Assembly (NCBI GenBank): GCA_022361535.1
Contig: JAKSAU010000694.1
Location: 1-27,446, forward strand
From: Desulfobacterales bacterium
GTDB taxonomy: Bacteria; Desulfobacterota; Desulfobacteria; Desulfobacterales; Desulfobacteraceae
Length of the DNA stretch: 27,446 nt
Reading direction: 5' to 3'
Shown: positions 16,530 through 24,604 of the stretch, in pieces
Layout: each line of letters begins with the position of its first letter
Position numbering within the stretch: the stretch's first letter is position 1
Position numbers and translations under genes: made by a program
The notes under the pieces: model-generated
What the model was told of the DNA's origin: nothing
What the model saw: only the letters and a program-made list of their open reading frames with translations
The model's database searches: none

Positions 16530-18521
16530 ATGAGACCTGAACAGATTCTTGTTGTTGATGATGAAGAACGGATCGTTGAGAACATCAGCCGGTGCCTTGC
16601 AAGAGAAGGTTTTGAGGTAACCGGTGCTTATAGCGGGGAGGAAGCTGTCTCCCTGTTTCAAAGTAAGTCTTTTGATTTGGTTCTTTTAGATATCTCCATG
16701 CCCGGTATGAATGGGTATGAGGTAATGGAGCATATCTTCGGTCTGGACGCTGAAGTCCTTATTGTCATCATGACGGGATTTGCTTCTGTGGAATCTGCGG
16801 TTAAAGCATTAAAATTGGGTGCTTGGGATTACCTTAAAAAGCCTTTTGAGTATGCGGATCTAGTAAAAACTGTCAAAAACGGTGTGACCCAAAGAAATCT
16901 GATTGCAGAAAAAAAGGCGTTCGCTGCCAGGTTAGAAGCCTCGGAAAAGCAATATCAGTATATGGTGAACAACTCACCGGACCTCATATTTACCCTTAAT
17001 GAGGACCGGTGTTTTTCATTTGTAAATCAGCAATTTGAGACAGTCCTTGGTTTCCCCAAACAGGTTTTGACCGGTATGGCTTTTGAAGACTTACTTCATG
17101 AAGATGATCGGGAACAGGCACTTGAATTGGCATCTGTAGTCACTCCGGGACCAGGCCGAGACAGAAGCGTTGAGATGCATTTGCGCTTCAAAAAGTCAAA
17201 TCCCCAATCGCACAAATATGATCCGTATTCTACTTATGCGTTTATGGAGCTTAAGGCGTCAGCCATCACTTTACCCGGTGCAAATCCGGAAGACGGCGCA
17301 CTTGGTATCTATGCGGTTGCCAGAGATGTCACTGAACGTATCCGCCTGGAAGCACAGCTAAGGCAAGCTCAGAAAATGGAAGCCATAGGTACGCTGGCTG
17401 GCGGTATTGCCCATGATTTCAATAATATTTTGATGGGAATTCAAGGGTATACCTCACTTGTGAAAAGCGGATTTGAGAGGGATTCCGATGTGTTTAAGCG
17501 CCTTGGAAACATAGACGAATATGTACACAGCGGTGCGGAAATGGCCCGTCAACTTTTGGGATTTTCCCAGAAAACCTGCCAGGAAAGCTGCAGTTTAAAT
17601 CTTAATTATCTGCTGAAAATGTCGGCAAAGATGTTCGGCCGAACCAAGAAAGACATCATCATTTATCAGGATCTTGAGAAAAAGTTGTGGAACACTGTCG
17701 TGGATGAGGGGCAGCTTAAACAGGTATTGATGAATCTTTTTGTCAATGCCTGGCAGGCAATGCCCAACGGCGGTAATATCACTGTTAAATCTGAAAATGT
17801 AATGATTGAAGACTGGCAAACAGATGAAATCGGACTAAATGCGTCTGGTCCGTATATTAAAGTATCAGTAGTTGATACCGGTGTCGGTATGGACAAGGGA
17901 ACCATAGCACGCATATTCGATCCTTTCTTTACCACCAAAGAACGGGGGAAAGGAACAGGGCTGGGCCTTGCCACTGCCTACGGTATTATTAAAAGTCACA
18001 ATGGGACATTTCAAGTGGATTCCAGGCCGGGTGAGGGAAGCGTGTTTATGTTCTACCTGCCGGCTACGGAAATCAAGGCAAGAAATCATGTCTCTGCATT
18101 ACCTAAAACCGAAGGCAAAATTATTGCAGGCCGTGGCAGAGTGTTGCTGGTAGATGATGAGAAAGGGGTTATTGAAGTTTGTACTGAGATGCTTGAAACC
18201 CTCGGATATGAGGTCATTGTTGCTGAGAGCGGTGCTGAAGCCGTATCCATTGTTCGACATGATACAGCGGGTATTGACCTGATGATACTGGATATGGTGA
18301 TGCCAGGGATGAACGGTTTTGAAACCTATGAGGCGGTCAGGAAAATCGTACCGGGTATCCGGGTATTGGTCTGCTCCGGCTATTCAAAGGAAGATGATAT
18401 CCGCCAGATGATCGCCAATGGGTGTGATGACTATATTTTTAAGCCCTTTGATGTGGCTATGTTGTCAGAAAAACTCCAGTCGGTGTTTAGACCAGGGCAG
18501 CAGCAAACAGAAACTGCATAA
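16530..18521 (+). CDS. Hybrid sensor histidine kinase, REC-PAS-HisKA-HATPase-REC
   Basis: A 663-residue cytoplasmic signalling protein without membrane segments. Order: receiver 1 (about 4-118, phospho-acceptor D54 in LVLLDISMPG, T82, K104), PAS domain (about 140-270, QYMVNNSPDLIFTLNEDR), dimerisation/His box (KMEAIGTLAGGIAHDFNNIL, H295), ATPase domain (N-box NLFVNAWQAM near 402-411, G1 VVDTGVGMD, G2 GKGTGLGLATAYG), and receiver 2 (about 536-655, D588 in LMILDMVMPG, K638). All key residues for autophosphorylation and internal phosphorelay are present. No output domain is attached, so a separate phosphotransfer or response protein is needed. It starts 57 bases after the RnfB-GltD stop and may share its transcript, which would tie it to redox or formate sensing. 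The start has only a weak GAG ribosome binding site. Confidence 0.93.
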   Translation: MRPEQILVVDDEERIVENISRCLAREGFEVTGAYSGEEAVSLFQSKSFDLVLLDISMPGMNGYEVMEHIFGLDAEVLIVIMTGFASVESAVKALKLGAWDYLKKPFEYADLVKTVKNGVTQRNLIAEKKAFAARLEASEKQYQYMVNNSPDLIFTLNEDRCFSFVNQQFETVLGFPKQVLTGMAFEDLLHEDDREQALELASVVTPGPGRDRSVEMHLRFKKSNPQSHKYDPYSTYAFMELKASAITLPGANPEDGALGIYAVARDVTERIRLEAQLRQAQKMEAIGTLAGGIAHDFNNILMGIQGYTSLVKSGFERDSDVFKRLGNIDEYVHSGAEMARQLLGFSQKTCQESCSLNLNYLLKMSAKMFGRTKKDIIIYQDLEKKLWNTVVDEGQLKQVLMNLFVNAWQAMPNGGNITVKSENVMIEDWQTDEIGLNASGPYIKVSVVDTGVGMDKGTIARIFDPFFTTKERGKGTGLGLATAYGIIKSHNGTFQVDSRPGEGSVFMFYLPATEIKARNHVSALPKTEGKIIAGRGRVLLVDDEKGVIEVCTEMLETLGYEVIVAESGAEAVSIVRHDTAGIDLMILDMVMPGMNGFETYEAVRKIVPGIRVLVCSGYSKEDDIRQMIANGCDDYIFKPFDVAMLSEKLQSVFRPGQQQTETA

Positions 18522-18586
18522 AGCCAAATAAGGTAATCAAAGACCAGACAAATAGTGTTTTAATAAAAAAGTTTTATAAAATAGCA

Positions 18587-18619
18587 AAGGTCCCGGAAAT
18601 GTTGTATTTCCGGGACCTT
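18587..18619. terminator. Terminator between the convergent kinase and pyrophosphatase genes
   Basis: AAGGTCCCGGAAAT (18587-18600) pairs perfectly with ATTTCCGGGACCTT (18606-18619) over GTTGT. It is flanked by AT-rich DNA but has no long T-run, so it serves both converging genes with moderate strength. Confidence 0.8.
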
Positions 18620-18671
18620 AATATTTTAGTAACCTGTATAGTCCGGTATCAATTTCCGGATAATATTCAGA

Positions 18672-19592
18672 TTAACCAAATACTTTTTCCAGATCGGGGA
18701 TGATCTGTTTTTTACGGCTCATGATACCTGCCAACCAGCATTTACCATCAACGGGTTTTTCACCGAATGCTTTTTCAACAACAGATTCATCATCAGAGGC
18801 TACGAGAAGCTCAGTGCCTTCTTTCATGATGTCTGTGAGCATAAGAAGAACAGTGTGATGGCCTTTTTCAGCCTTGAGATCGCGAATATCTTTTTCCAGA
18901 TCTGCTTTGATGCCGTCAACGATGGACAGGTCAACCAACTCAAGCTGACCACAGCCCACGCCGGAACCGCTCATGTCAAAGTCTTTGTAGTCACGGAGAA
19001 CCAGTTCGCGAACAGGAGTGCCTTCAACAGCAGATTTAACCTTGAACATTTCAATACCAAGGGCTTCCAGATCACTTTCGCCGCAGATTTCAGCAAGTTT
19101 AGCACAAACTTCTTTGTCTTTGTCAGTGCAGGTAGCTGATTTGAAGATAACAGTGTCAGACAGAATAGCGCAGAGCATTGCACCGGCAATACCTTTGGGA
19201 ACTTCAACGTTGAAGTAATCATACATGGACGCGATTACAGTACAGGTGCATCCTACAGGCCAAATCCAGCATTCCAAAGGCTGTGCAGTAGTCACATCAC
19301 CCAGTTTGTGATGGTCTACGATACCCAGGATATTGGCATCAGCCAGATCATCCGGGCTCTGTGCCAGGTCAGAGTGATCCACGAGATATACGTCTTTGCC
19401 AGCATAGCTGGTAATGACTTCAGGGGCAGCCAGACCAAATTTATCCAGGACAAATTTGGATTCAGGGTTCAGATCGCCTTGAACGGCAGGTGCAATATCT
19501 TCACCAAGGCTTTTTTTAAGATCTGCCAGCGCAATGGCGGCAACCACGGAATCTGTGTCCGGGTTTTTGTGACCAAATACGAGAGTTGACAT
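18672..19592 (-). CDS. ppaC: Manganese-dependent inorganic pyrophosphatase (family II)
   Basis: The enzyme hydrolyses pyrophosphate to phosphate; in sulfate reducers this pulls ATP sulfurylase forward. It is a DHH-family protein of 306 residues: metal ligands H8, D12 and D14 in FGHKNPDTDS, D72 in YLVDHSD, the DHH motif D93-H94-H95 in GIVDHHKLGD, and the C-terminal substrate-binding SRKK at 292-295. No CBS or DRTGG regulatory insert is present, so it is the simple form. The frame is open 17 codons further upstream, but the ATG at 19592 is chosen because a perfect AGGAGG stands six bases before it and the protein then begins at the family N-terminus (STLVFGHKNPDTDS). It converges with the hybrid kinase and shares its terminator. 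Confidence 0.97.
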   Translation of the reverse strand: MSTLVFGHKNPDTDSVVAAIALADLKKSLGEDIAPAVQGDLNPESKFVLDKFGLAAPEVITSYAGKDVYLVDHSDLAQSPDDLADANILGIVDHHKLGDVTTAQPLECWIWPVGCTCTVIASMYDYFNVEVPKGIAGAMLCAILSDTVIFKSATCTDKDKEVCAKLAEICGESDLEALGIEMFKVKSAVEGTPVRELVLRDYKDFDMSGSGVGCGQLELVDLSIVDGIKADLEKDIRDLKAEKGHHTVLLMLTDIMKEGTELLVASDDESVVEKAFGEKPVDGKCWLAGIMSRKKQIIPDLEKVFG

Positions 19593-19743
19593 AAAACCTC
19601 CTAAGTTGTTGTCGTCAAGTTTATAAATTAAAGATGATCCCATACCGGGTAATCATCAATTAAGTCCTTACATAAAATTTCCTGTCTCTTATAGAATTAA
19701 TTGGCCTTAACCTCAAGTAAAATTTAAAAAATAGATATTGGGA

Positions 19744-19797
19744 TTCGGCGATAAGCTTTGTCGCAATTGTATGCTTTGGCCGAAGATTGTTTTTTTA
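19744..19797 (+). terminator. Terminator-like hairpin in the ppaC-GGDEF intergenic region
   Basis: TTCGGC(GAT)AAGC at 19744-19756 pairs with GCTTTGGCCGAA (19773-19784) with a small mismatch, followed by GATTG and T7. No gene precedes it on the + strand, so it may end a short unannotated transcript or act in a leader. I see no coding sequence before it. Confidence 0.45.
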
Positions 19798-19851
19798 GGA
19801 TAGTCTTTTATCCAAAAATTATAAAAGAGAATAAATTCAGAACTCTGGTAT

Positions 19852-20008
19852 AGGAGTGTTGTCTTAGACTGTGACTCCTTGATTTATATTGGCATAGCAG
19901 ATATTATGTCTTTTAATCATTCGTACTAAGTTATTTTATGCAAAAAATAGCAAATAACCAGTATCAGACGATGCCTGTTGATCTAATACTTTAATGATAA
20001 GGCATGTC
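19852..20008 (+). promoter_or_regulatory. Promoter and structured leader of the diguanylate cyclase gene
   Basis: TTGATT (19879-19884) and TATTAT (19902-19907), 17 bases apart, form a good sigma-70 promoter about 215 bases before the GGDEF gene. AGGAGT (19852-19857) and ACTCCT (19874-19879) form a hairpin ending at the -35 box. Downstream, ATGCCT (19971-19976) pairs with AGGCAT (20000-20005), with flanking GAC/GTC adding to the stem. The leader is thus long and can fold. It does not show a c-di-GMP riboswitch core that I recognise. Confidence 0.5.
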
Positions 20009-20087
20009 GGAATACCGTATAAAACAGGGCTTCATATCACGAAACCGGATATAGAAGGCAAAATGTTCTTGTTTTAAAAAGGAGACC

Positions 20088-20135
20088 ATGGATAAATTGA
20101 TACAACAGGTGGAGTCCTTTAAAAATGTCCTATAG
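20088..20135 (+). CDS. Fifteen-codon upstream ORF overlapping the diguanylate cyclase start
   Basis: ATG at 20088 has the best ribosome binding site of the region (AAGGAG, about 20079-20084) and encodes MDKLIQQVESFKNVL before TAG at 20133-20135. It overlaps the next gene's ATG (20125) by 11 bases in another frame. It may be a leader peptide coupling translation. Alternatively it is the true N-terminus of the cyclase cut off by a one-base shift in the A5 run at 20120-20124; the helical sequence would fit the start of a PAS protein. I cannot decide between these. Confidence 0.45.
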   Translation: MDKLIQQVESFKNVL

Positions 20136-21813
20136 TGCCTTTAAAGAAAAATACTCTGTTCTGAATAACCTTCCCATAGGGGTCTTCGTGTTGGATGACA
20201 ACTACAAGATCCTTTTTTGGAATATTTGCATCGCTTCCTGGACCAAAAAGGATTCCGACGAAATGGTAGGTTGCCAAATAGGCGATGTCTACCCTAAATT
20301 CAAAGAAGATTTATACCAGTCAAGGATAAATCCTATTCTGGCCGGAGGCCCGCCGACCATTTTTTCATCCCAAGCCCACGGGCATCTTTTCCCCTGCCGG
20401 TTGCCTGACGGCAAACGAAGAATCCTTCATACAACCGTATCCAATATCCCTGCGGTGGAAAAAGGGCGCTTTTTCGCCATGTTTGCGGTCAAGGATGTTA
20501 CGGAATTGTCCTATCGTATTATGGACTATCGTAAAATTCAGCAGCAGGCTCAAGAAGAAATTGAGCAGAGAAAAGCGGTAGAGGGTGAATTGCGAAAAGC
20601 CAATGAAAAGATCCTTGCCCAGACTAAAGCCGTTATTGAAGAAGAGCGGCTAAAGGTCCTGCTTCAAATGGCTGGTGCAACGGCTCATGAACTGAACCAG
20701 CCTCTCATGATTTTGCTTGGCAATATTGAACTTTTGGAGATGGACAGGCAAAATCCAAAGAAGCTAATTGAGCACATTGGAAAGATTAACAAGGCGGGAA
20801 AACGGATTGCAGATATCATTAAGAAAATTCAGAAAGTCAGACACGTTGCCAAAAAAAGTTACAGCGGGGGAGATGATATAATTGATATCTACCAAAAAGA
20901 GAGGCTCCTCTGTGTTGAGGACGATCATGCTTGTTTTAAAATGATTAAAGCCATGCTGGACCGTTCCGGACATAAAGATGTCAGCCACGCAGATACACTT
21001 GAAAAAGCCAAAAAGATGTTAAATGACGCCCGTTTTGACCTTATGATCCTGGATTATCTTTTGCCTGATGGGGATGCATTTGATCTTTTAGAGTTTTTAC
21101 GTCATCAAGAAATTCATCTACCCGTGGTTGTTCTAACAGGACATGGAGACGAGGCCACAGCCTCCCAGTTGTTCAGGAAGGGGGCAACTGACTATCTGTC
21201 AAAGGCTCATTTAAGCAAAAAAAGCCTCAAAGAGTCTATTGAATTCAGCCTGGAGCAATCTTACCTGAAACGCGATAAAGAGCGGGCTATGCTGGTGATG
21301 GGGGATTTATCCACAAAGGATGAGTTGACCGGCTTGTTTAACCGCAGGTATTTTATGGAAGCCCTTGTTAGAGAAACTTCAGGCACGGACCGATACGATC
21401 AAAGCCTGGCCCTTTGCCTCATGGACATTGATCATTTTAAGACCGTTAATGACACTTATGGAAATATCATTGGCGATAAGGTGCTCAAAAGGATTGCCGG
21501 TTTCATTATGGCTGCTTTACGAAAATACGACGTCCCTTGCCGGTACGGTGGGGAAGAGTTTGGCATATTGCTCCCCAACACAGGGGGAGCGGGAGCACAG
21601 AGTGTATGCAACAGAATCAGAGAAGATGTGGAAGCACATATGTTTGAATATGGCGGCTTTTCCTTTAATGTAACCCTAAGTGTGGGTATTGCCTTACGGA
21701 CTAAATCAGATGAGAAGGGCGGCGCCCTGTCCGGAGAGTATCTGATTCAAATGGCAGACACTGCATTGTACCGGGCAAAAACCGAGGGAAGAAATAGAGT
21801 TATTGTTCTTTAA
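20125..21813 (+). CDS. Diguanylate cyclase, PAS-HisKA-REC-GGDEF
   Basis: It makes cyclic di-GMP from two GTP. The 562 residues hold a PAS-like sensor (about 10-125, LPIGVFVLDDNYKILFWN), a coiled coil (about 135-180), a HisKA-type helix pair with H188 in AGATAHELNQPLMILLG, a receiver (about 260-375; D310 in LMILDYLLPDGD, K360), and a GGDEF domain (about 395-562) with the active site GGEEF at 475-479 and the product-inhibition site RKYD at 466-469, five residues before it. No ATPase domain follows the His box, so the protein cannot phosphorylate itself; H188 may be a docking or transfer site fed by another kinase such as the one at 16530-18521. The GGAG at 20111-20114 serves this start, though a short upstream ORF has a stronger site. 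No membrane segments are seen. Confidence 0.92.
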   Translation: MSYSAFKEKYSVLNNLPIGVFVLDDNYKILFWNICIASWTKKDSDEMVGCQIGDVYPKFKEDLYQSRINPILAGGPPTIFSSQAHGHLFPCRLPDGKRRILHTTVSNIPAVEKGRFFAMFAVKDVTELSYRIMDYRKIQQQAQEEIEQRKAVEGELRKANEKILAQTKAVIEEERLKVLLQMAGATAHELNQPLMILLGNIELLEMDRQNPKKLIEHIGKINKAGKRIADIIKKIQKVRHVAKKSYSGGDDIIDIYQKERLLCVEDDHACFKMIKAMLDRSGHKDVSHADTLEKAKKMLNDARFDLMILDYLLPDGDAFDLLEFLRHQEIHLPVVVLTGHGDEATASQLFRKGATDYLSKAHLSKKSLKESIEFSLEQSYLKRDKERAMLVMGDLSTKDELTGLFNRRYFMEALVRETSGTDRYDQSLALCLMDIDHFKTVNDTYGNIIGDKVLKRIAGFIMAALRKYDVPCRYGGEEFGILLPNTGGAGAQSVCNRIREDVEAHMFEYGGFSFNVTLSVGIALRTKSDEKGGALSGEYLIQMADTALYRAKTEGRNRVIVL

Positions 21814-21936
21814 AAAAGGACTTCTGCAGCTTGACTCCGGAATTTCCTTAGGGCTCCTGAACGAGTTGAGTCGCATCATATATTTTTCTGTAACAAAAGC
21901 GTATTCGCTTTCATGGATATACAAAGGGAAATTCTC

Positions 21937-21966
21937 TTGACATCAAACGGTTCCCTGTCCTATGCA
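21937..21966 (+). promoter_or_regulatory. Candidate promoter of the TPR-sulfotransferase gene
   Basis: TTGACA (21937-21942) and TATGCA (21961-21966) stand 18 bases apart, 42 bases before the ATG. The rest of the 195-base spacer after the cyclase shows no clear terminator. Confidence 0.55.
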
Positions 21967-22008
21967 ATTCCAATATGATCCAAAACATGAGCAGAAAAAA
22001 GAGAATCT

Positions 22009-24291
22009 ATGTCCAAACCGTCGACCATTAAACAGGCGTTATCAGCGGCTAAAAAGGCAGTAAAAAAAGGGGATTTTGACCTGGCACATCAGATGTATCA
22101 AGCCGTACTTGCCCAGCAGCCTAAACATATTGCAGCCTTGAAAGGAATGAAGAAACTTAAGCGGAAGGTGCCGCAGCGACAGGCTGCAGCCACAAACCCT
22201 GCTTCCCCTGCTAAAGATCAGATCGATCGTTTATTGAAGCTTTACAAGTCCGGCCTGATGGCTGAGGCAGAGACAGGATGTCAAAAATTCCTTGCAACAT
22301 ATCCTGATACACTCATTGTTTTGAACATATTGGGATCTGCGCTGCAGAACCAAGGAAAATATCAGCCGGCAATTGAGATATTTAATAAAATGATAAGCCT
22401 CGCTCCTGAGGATGCTTTACATTACTATAACAGAGGCGTTACTTTAAAAGGTGCCGGTAATCTAAAACTGGCAGTTGAAGATTTTAAGAAAACAGTATCT
22501 TTAAAACCGGATTACGTGGAAGCGATCAATTATCTGGGAATCACACTAAGCGGTTTGGGAGAACTAAAAGAAGCCGAGAAATACTATTCCAGAGCCATTG
22601 GTATTAAATCTGATGCGGCAGATTATTACAACAATCGTGCAGCTGTCAGGGAGTTACTTGGAAAGTTTGATGAGGCTATAGATGACTGCAAAAAAGCCAT
22701 TGATTTGAACCCAACGCTGGCGGAGCCACATAATATAAAAGCTGGAATTCGGTTTAAACAGGGTCGATTACATGACTCTCTAACTTGCTATAACGAGGCG
22801 ATTGCACGTAACCCTAATTTTCTGGAGGCATTGATAAATAGGGCCAATATACAAAATGAACTTGGTCTGTTTGATCATGCTGTTATCAGTTCTCAAAAGG
22901 CCATTTCCATTGATCCGAATCAAGCCCAGGCGCATTATAACTTTGGTGTAGCACTATTTGGAGTGGGCAGGGCCTTGGAGGCTATAAGCCGCTTTGATAA
23001 AGCAATAGAATTAAGACCCAACTATACAGAAGCCTTTTCTAATCGTGGCACTGTTTTTTATCATCTTGATGACATGCAAAAAGCGATCGAAGATAATCTC
23101 AAGGCCATTGAACTTAACCCCAATTATGCCGATGCGTACCATAAATTGGGAAATATGTTCAAAGATATGGGAGAGAAGGAAAAGGCCATAGATTATTTAT
23201 CTTCAGCAGTAAAGATCGATCCGGGGAGCGCATTTATCCACAGAGGATTGAGTGTTCTAAAGAAATACAGTCCAGATGACCCCCAGATTGACCAAATGGA
23301 GGAACTGGTTGTGAAAACCGATTCCCAATCGGCAGACCGTGTTCAACTCTGCTTTGCACTTGCAAAGGCGTATGAGGATTTAGAAGAATTTGGAAAGAGT
23401 TTTGCATATTTAAAAGAAGGCAACAGTCTTCGTAAAAGGCATTTGAATTATAGTCTTGCAAAAGATCTTGAGGAAATTGAGGCGATTAAAAAGAATTTCC
23501 AGGAGGCACCACCTGAATTAGGCCTTGAGGCTTTGAATACAGACGATCCCCGTATGGTTTTTATATTGGGCATGCCCCGCTCGGGAACTACGCTTGTCGA
23601 ACAGATCTTAGCTAGCCATTCACAAGTATATGGCGCAGGTGAGGTAGAAAAATTAACAACCCTTGTTCGCAATGCTATGGCAACAAGGAGCGCTGCAGAA
23701 AAAACAGGAAATATTCCCCGGTTATCAAAAGAAGAGATCAGAACCATTAGCAAGCAATATTTGGCTTATCTTTCCGGTTTGACATTCGAGCAAAAAGTGG
23801 TCACTGATAAAATGCCTATCAATTTTAAATACATCGGGTTTATTGCATCGGCGATGCCCGGCGCAAAAATCATTCATATGGTCAGAGATCCCATGGCAAC
23901 CTGCTGGTCCAATTTTAAACATTATTTTTCTTCAACCGGGAATGGGTTCTGCTACGATATGGATGATTTGGTGTTGTTTTACAAAGCCTATAGAGAATTG
24001 ATGGTTTTTTGGCAGAATCGCTATCCAGATCGTATTTATAACCTTAACTACGAGTCATTAACCGAAAACCAGGAAGCCGAGACCCGTCGTCTTCTTGATT
24101 TTTGTGAGCTGCCCTGGGAAGAGGGGTGCCTTGAATTTCATAAGACCCGCAGATATGTCAAAACCGCAAGTGCGACCCAAGTGAAGCAAAAGATATACAC
24201 CGGCAGTTCCAATGCTTGGAAAAAATATGATACGCAACTTGAGCAAATGGCTCGTTTTTTATCGGATAACGAACTTTTGACAAATGGCTAA
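22009..24291 (+). CDS. TPR-repeat protein with C-terminal sulfotransferase domain
   Basis: The 760-residue protein has a tandem array of about nine or ten tetratricopeptide repeats (roughly 70-410), such as YYNRGVTLKGAGNLKLAVED and AYHKLGNMFKDMGEKEKAID, followed by a linker and a sulfotransferase domain (about 510-745). That domain has the PAPS 5'-phosphosulfate loop FILGMPRSGTTLVEQIL (PRSGTT at 523-528), the 3'-phosphate motif HMVRDPMATCWSNF (623-636) and the C-terminal TASATQVKQKIY-W-Y pattern. It should transfer sulfate from PAPS to an acceptor, perhaps a sugar or a protein tyrosine; the acceptor is unknown and TPRs may bind it. No signal peptide or membrane helix is seen. It stands alone with its own promoter. 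An AAGAGAA precedes the ATG. Confidence 0.9.
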   Translation: MSKPSTIKQALSAAKKAVKKGDFDLAHQMYQAVLAQQPKHIAALKGMKKLKRKVPQRQAAATNPASPAKDQIDRLLKLYKSGLMAEAETGCQKFLATYPDTLIVLNILGSALQNQGKYQPAIEIFNKMISLAPEDALHYYNRGVTLKGAGNLKLAVEDFKKTVSLKPDYVEAINYLGITLSGLGELKEAEKYYSRAIGIKSDAADYYNNRAAVRELLGKFDEAIDDCKKAIDLNPTLAEPHNIKAGIRFKQGRLHDSLTCYNEAIARNPNFLEALINRANIQNELGLFDHAVISSQKAISIDPNQAQAHYNFGVALFGVGRALEAISRFDKAIELRPNYTEAFSNRGTVFYHLDDMQKAIEDNLKAIELNPNYADAYHKLGNMFKDMGEKEKAIDYLSSAVKIDPGSAFIHRGLSVLKKYSPDDPQIDQMEELVVKTDSQSADRVQLCFALAKAYEDLEEFGKSFAYLKEGNSLRKRHLNYSLAKDLEEIEAIKKNFQEAPPELGLEALNTDDPRMVFILGMPRSGTTLVEQILASHSQVYGAGEVEKLTTLVRNAMATRSAAEKTGNIPRLSKEEIRTISKQYLAYLSGLTFEQKVVTDKMPINFKYIGFIASAMPGAKIIHMVRDPMATCWSNFKHYFSSTGNGFCYDMDDLVLFYKAYRELMVFWQNRYPDRIYNLNYESLTENQEAETRRLLDFCELPWEEGCLEFHKTRRYVKTASATQVKQKIYTGSSNAWKKYDTQLEQMARFLSDNELLTNG

Positions 24292-24414
24292 GTGACATCA
24301 GTCAGGACTAAACATATCCCCAAATACAGAACTATTATAGCTTATGTCAAAAATATGTTCCTTTATAATGTAGGTAGATAATTATCGGTAGCGCCCTCAA
24401 ATGGAGGAATTTTA

Positions 24415-24464
24415 GTTTAAGTCTTTAGGCCCGCTTCTTAGAATAAACGGGTCGGTTTTTGTAT
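24415..24464. repeat. Hairpin element, copy 2 (shorter), likely terminator after the sulfotransferase gene
   Basis: Bases 24431-24464 are the reverse complement of 11159-11192 with one mismatch. GTTTAAGTCT (24415-24424) pairs imperfectly with AGAATAAAC (24440-24448), and the unit ends in GGGTCGGTTTTTGTAT, so on the + strand it works as a terminator 120 bases after the sulfotransferase stop. It lacks most of the second arm seen in copy 1. Confidence 0.7.
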
Positions 24465-24493
24465 CTTCTATTTTACATTCGGTTTTGTGCAGC

Positions 24494-24541
24494 TTGACAA
24501 TTTAATTCACTTTTGATTATTTTGTAGGTCGGTTGGCCGAC
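24494..24541 (+). promoter_or_regulatory. Promoter and operator-like dyad of the aldehyde dehydrogenase gene
   Basis: TTGACA (24494-24499) and TTATTT (24517-24522) stand 17 bases apart. GTCGG-TTGG-CCGAC (24528-24541) lies where transcription should begin, a place typical of a repressor operator. A GGAGGA (about 24595-24600) ribosome binding site precedes the ATG at 24605. No regulator gene is adjacent. Confidence 0.5.
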
Positions 24542-24604
24542 TGATAGGTCCTTGGCATTGAATCTCCACGCAAGACAAGCTGGATGTGACAATAGGAGGA
24601 AGGT

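Noticed and set aside
19593..19643. Seventeen-codon N-terminal extension of the pyrophosphatase
   Set aside because: A perfect AGGAGG precedes the internal ATG at 19592, where the conserved N-terminus starts; the extension contains the ribosome binding site itself.
19741..20087. Possible c-di-GMP riboswitch upstream of the GGDEF gene
   Set aside because: I looked for the conserved GEMM core and tetraloop-receptor pattern and do not see them.
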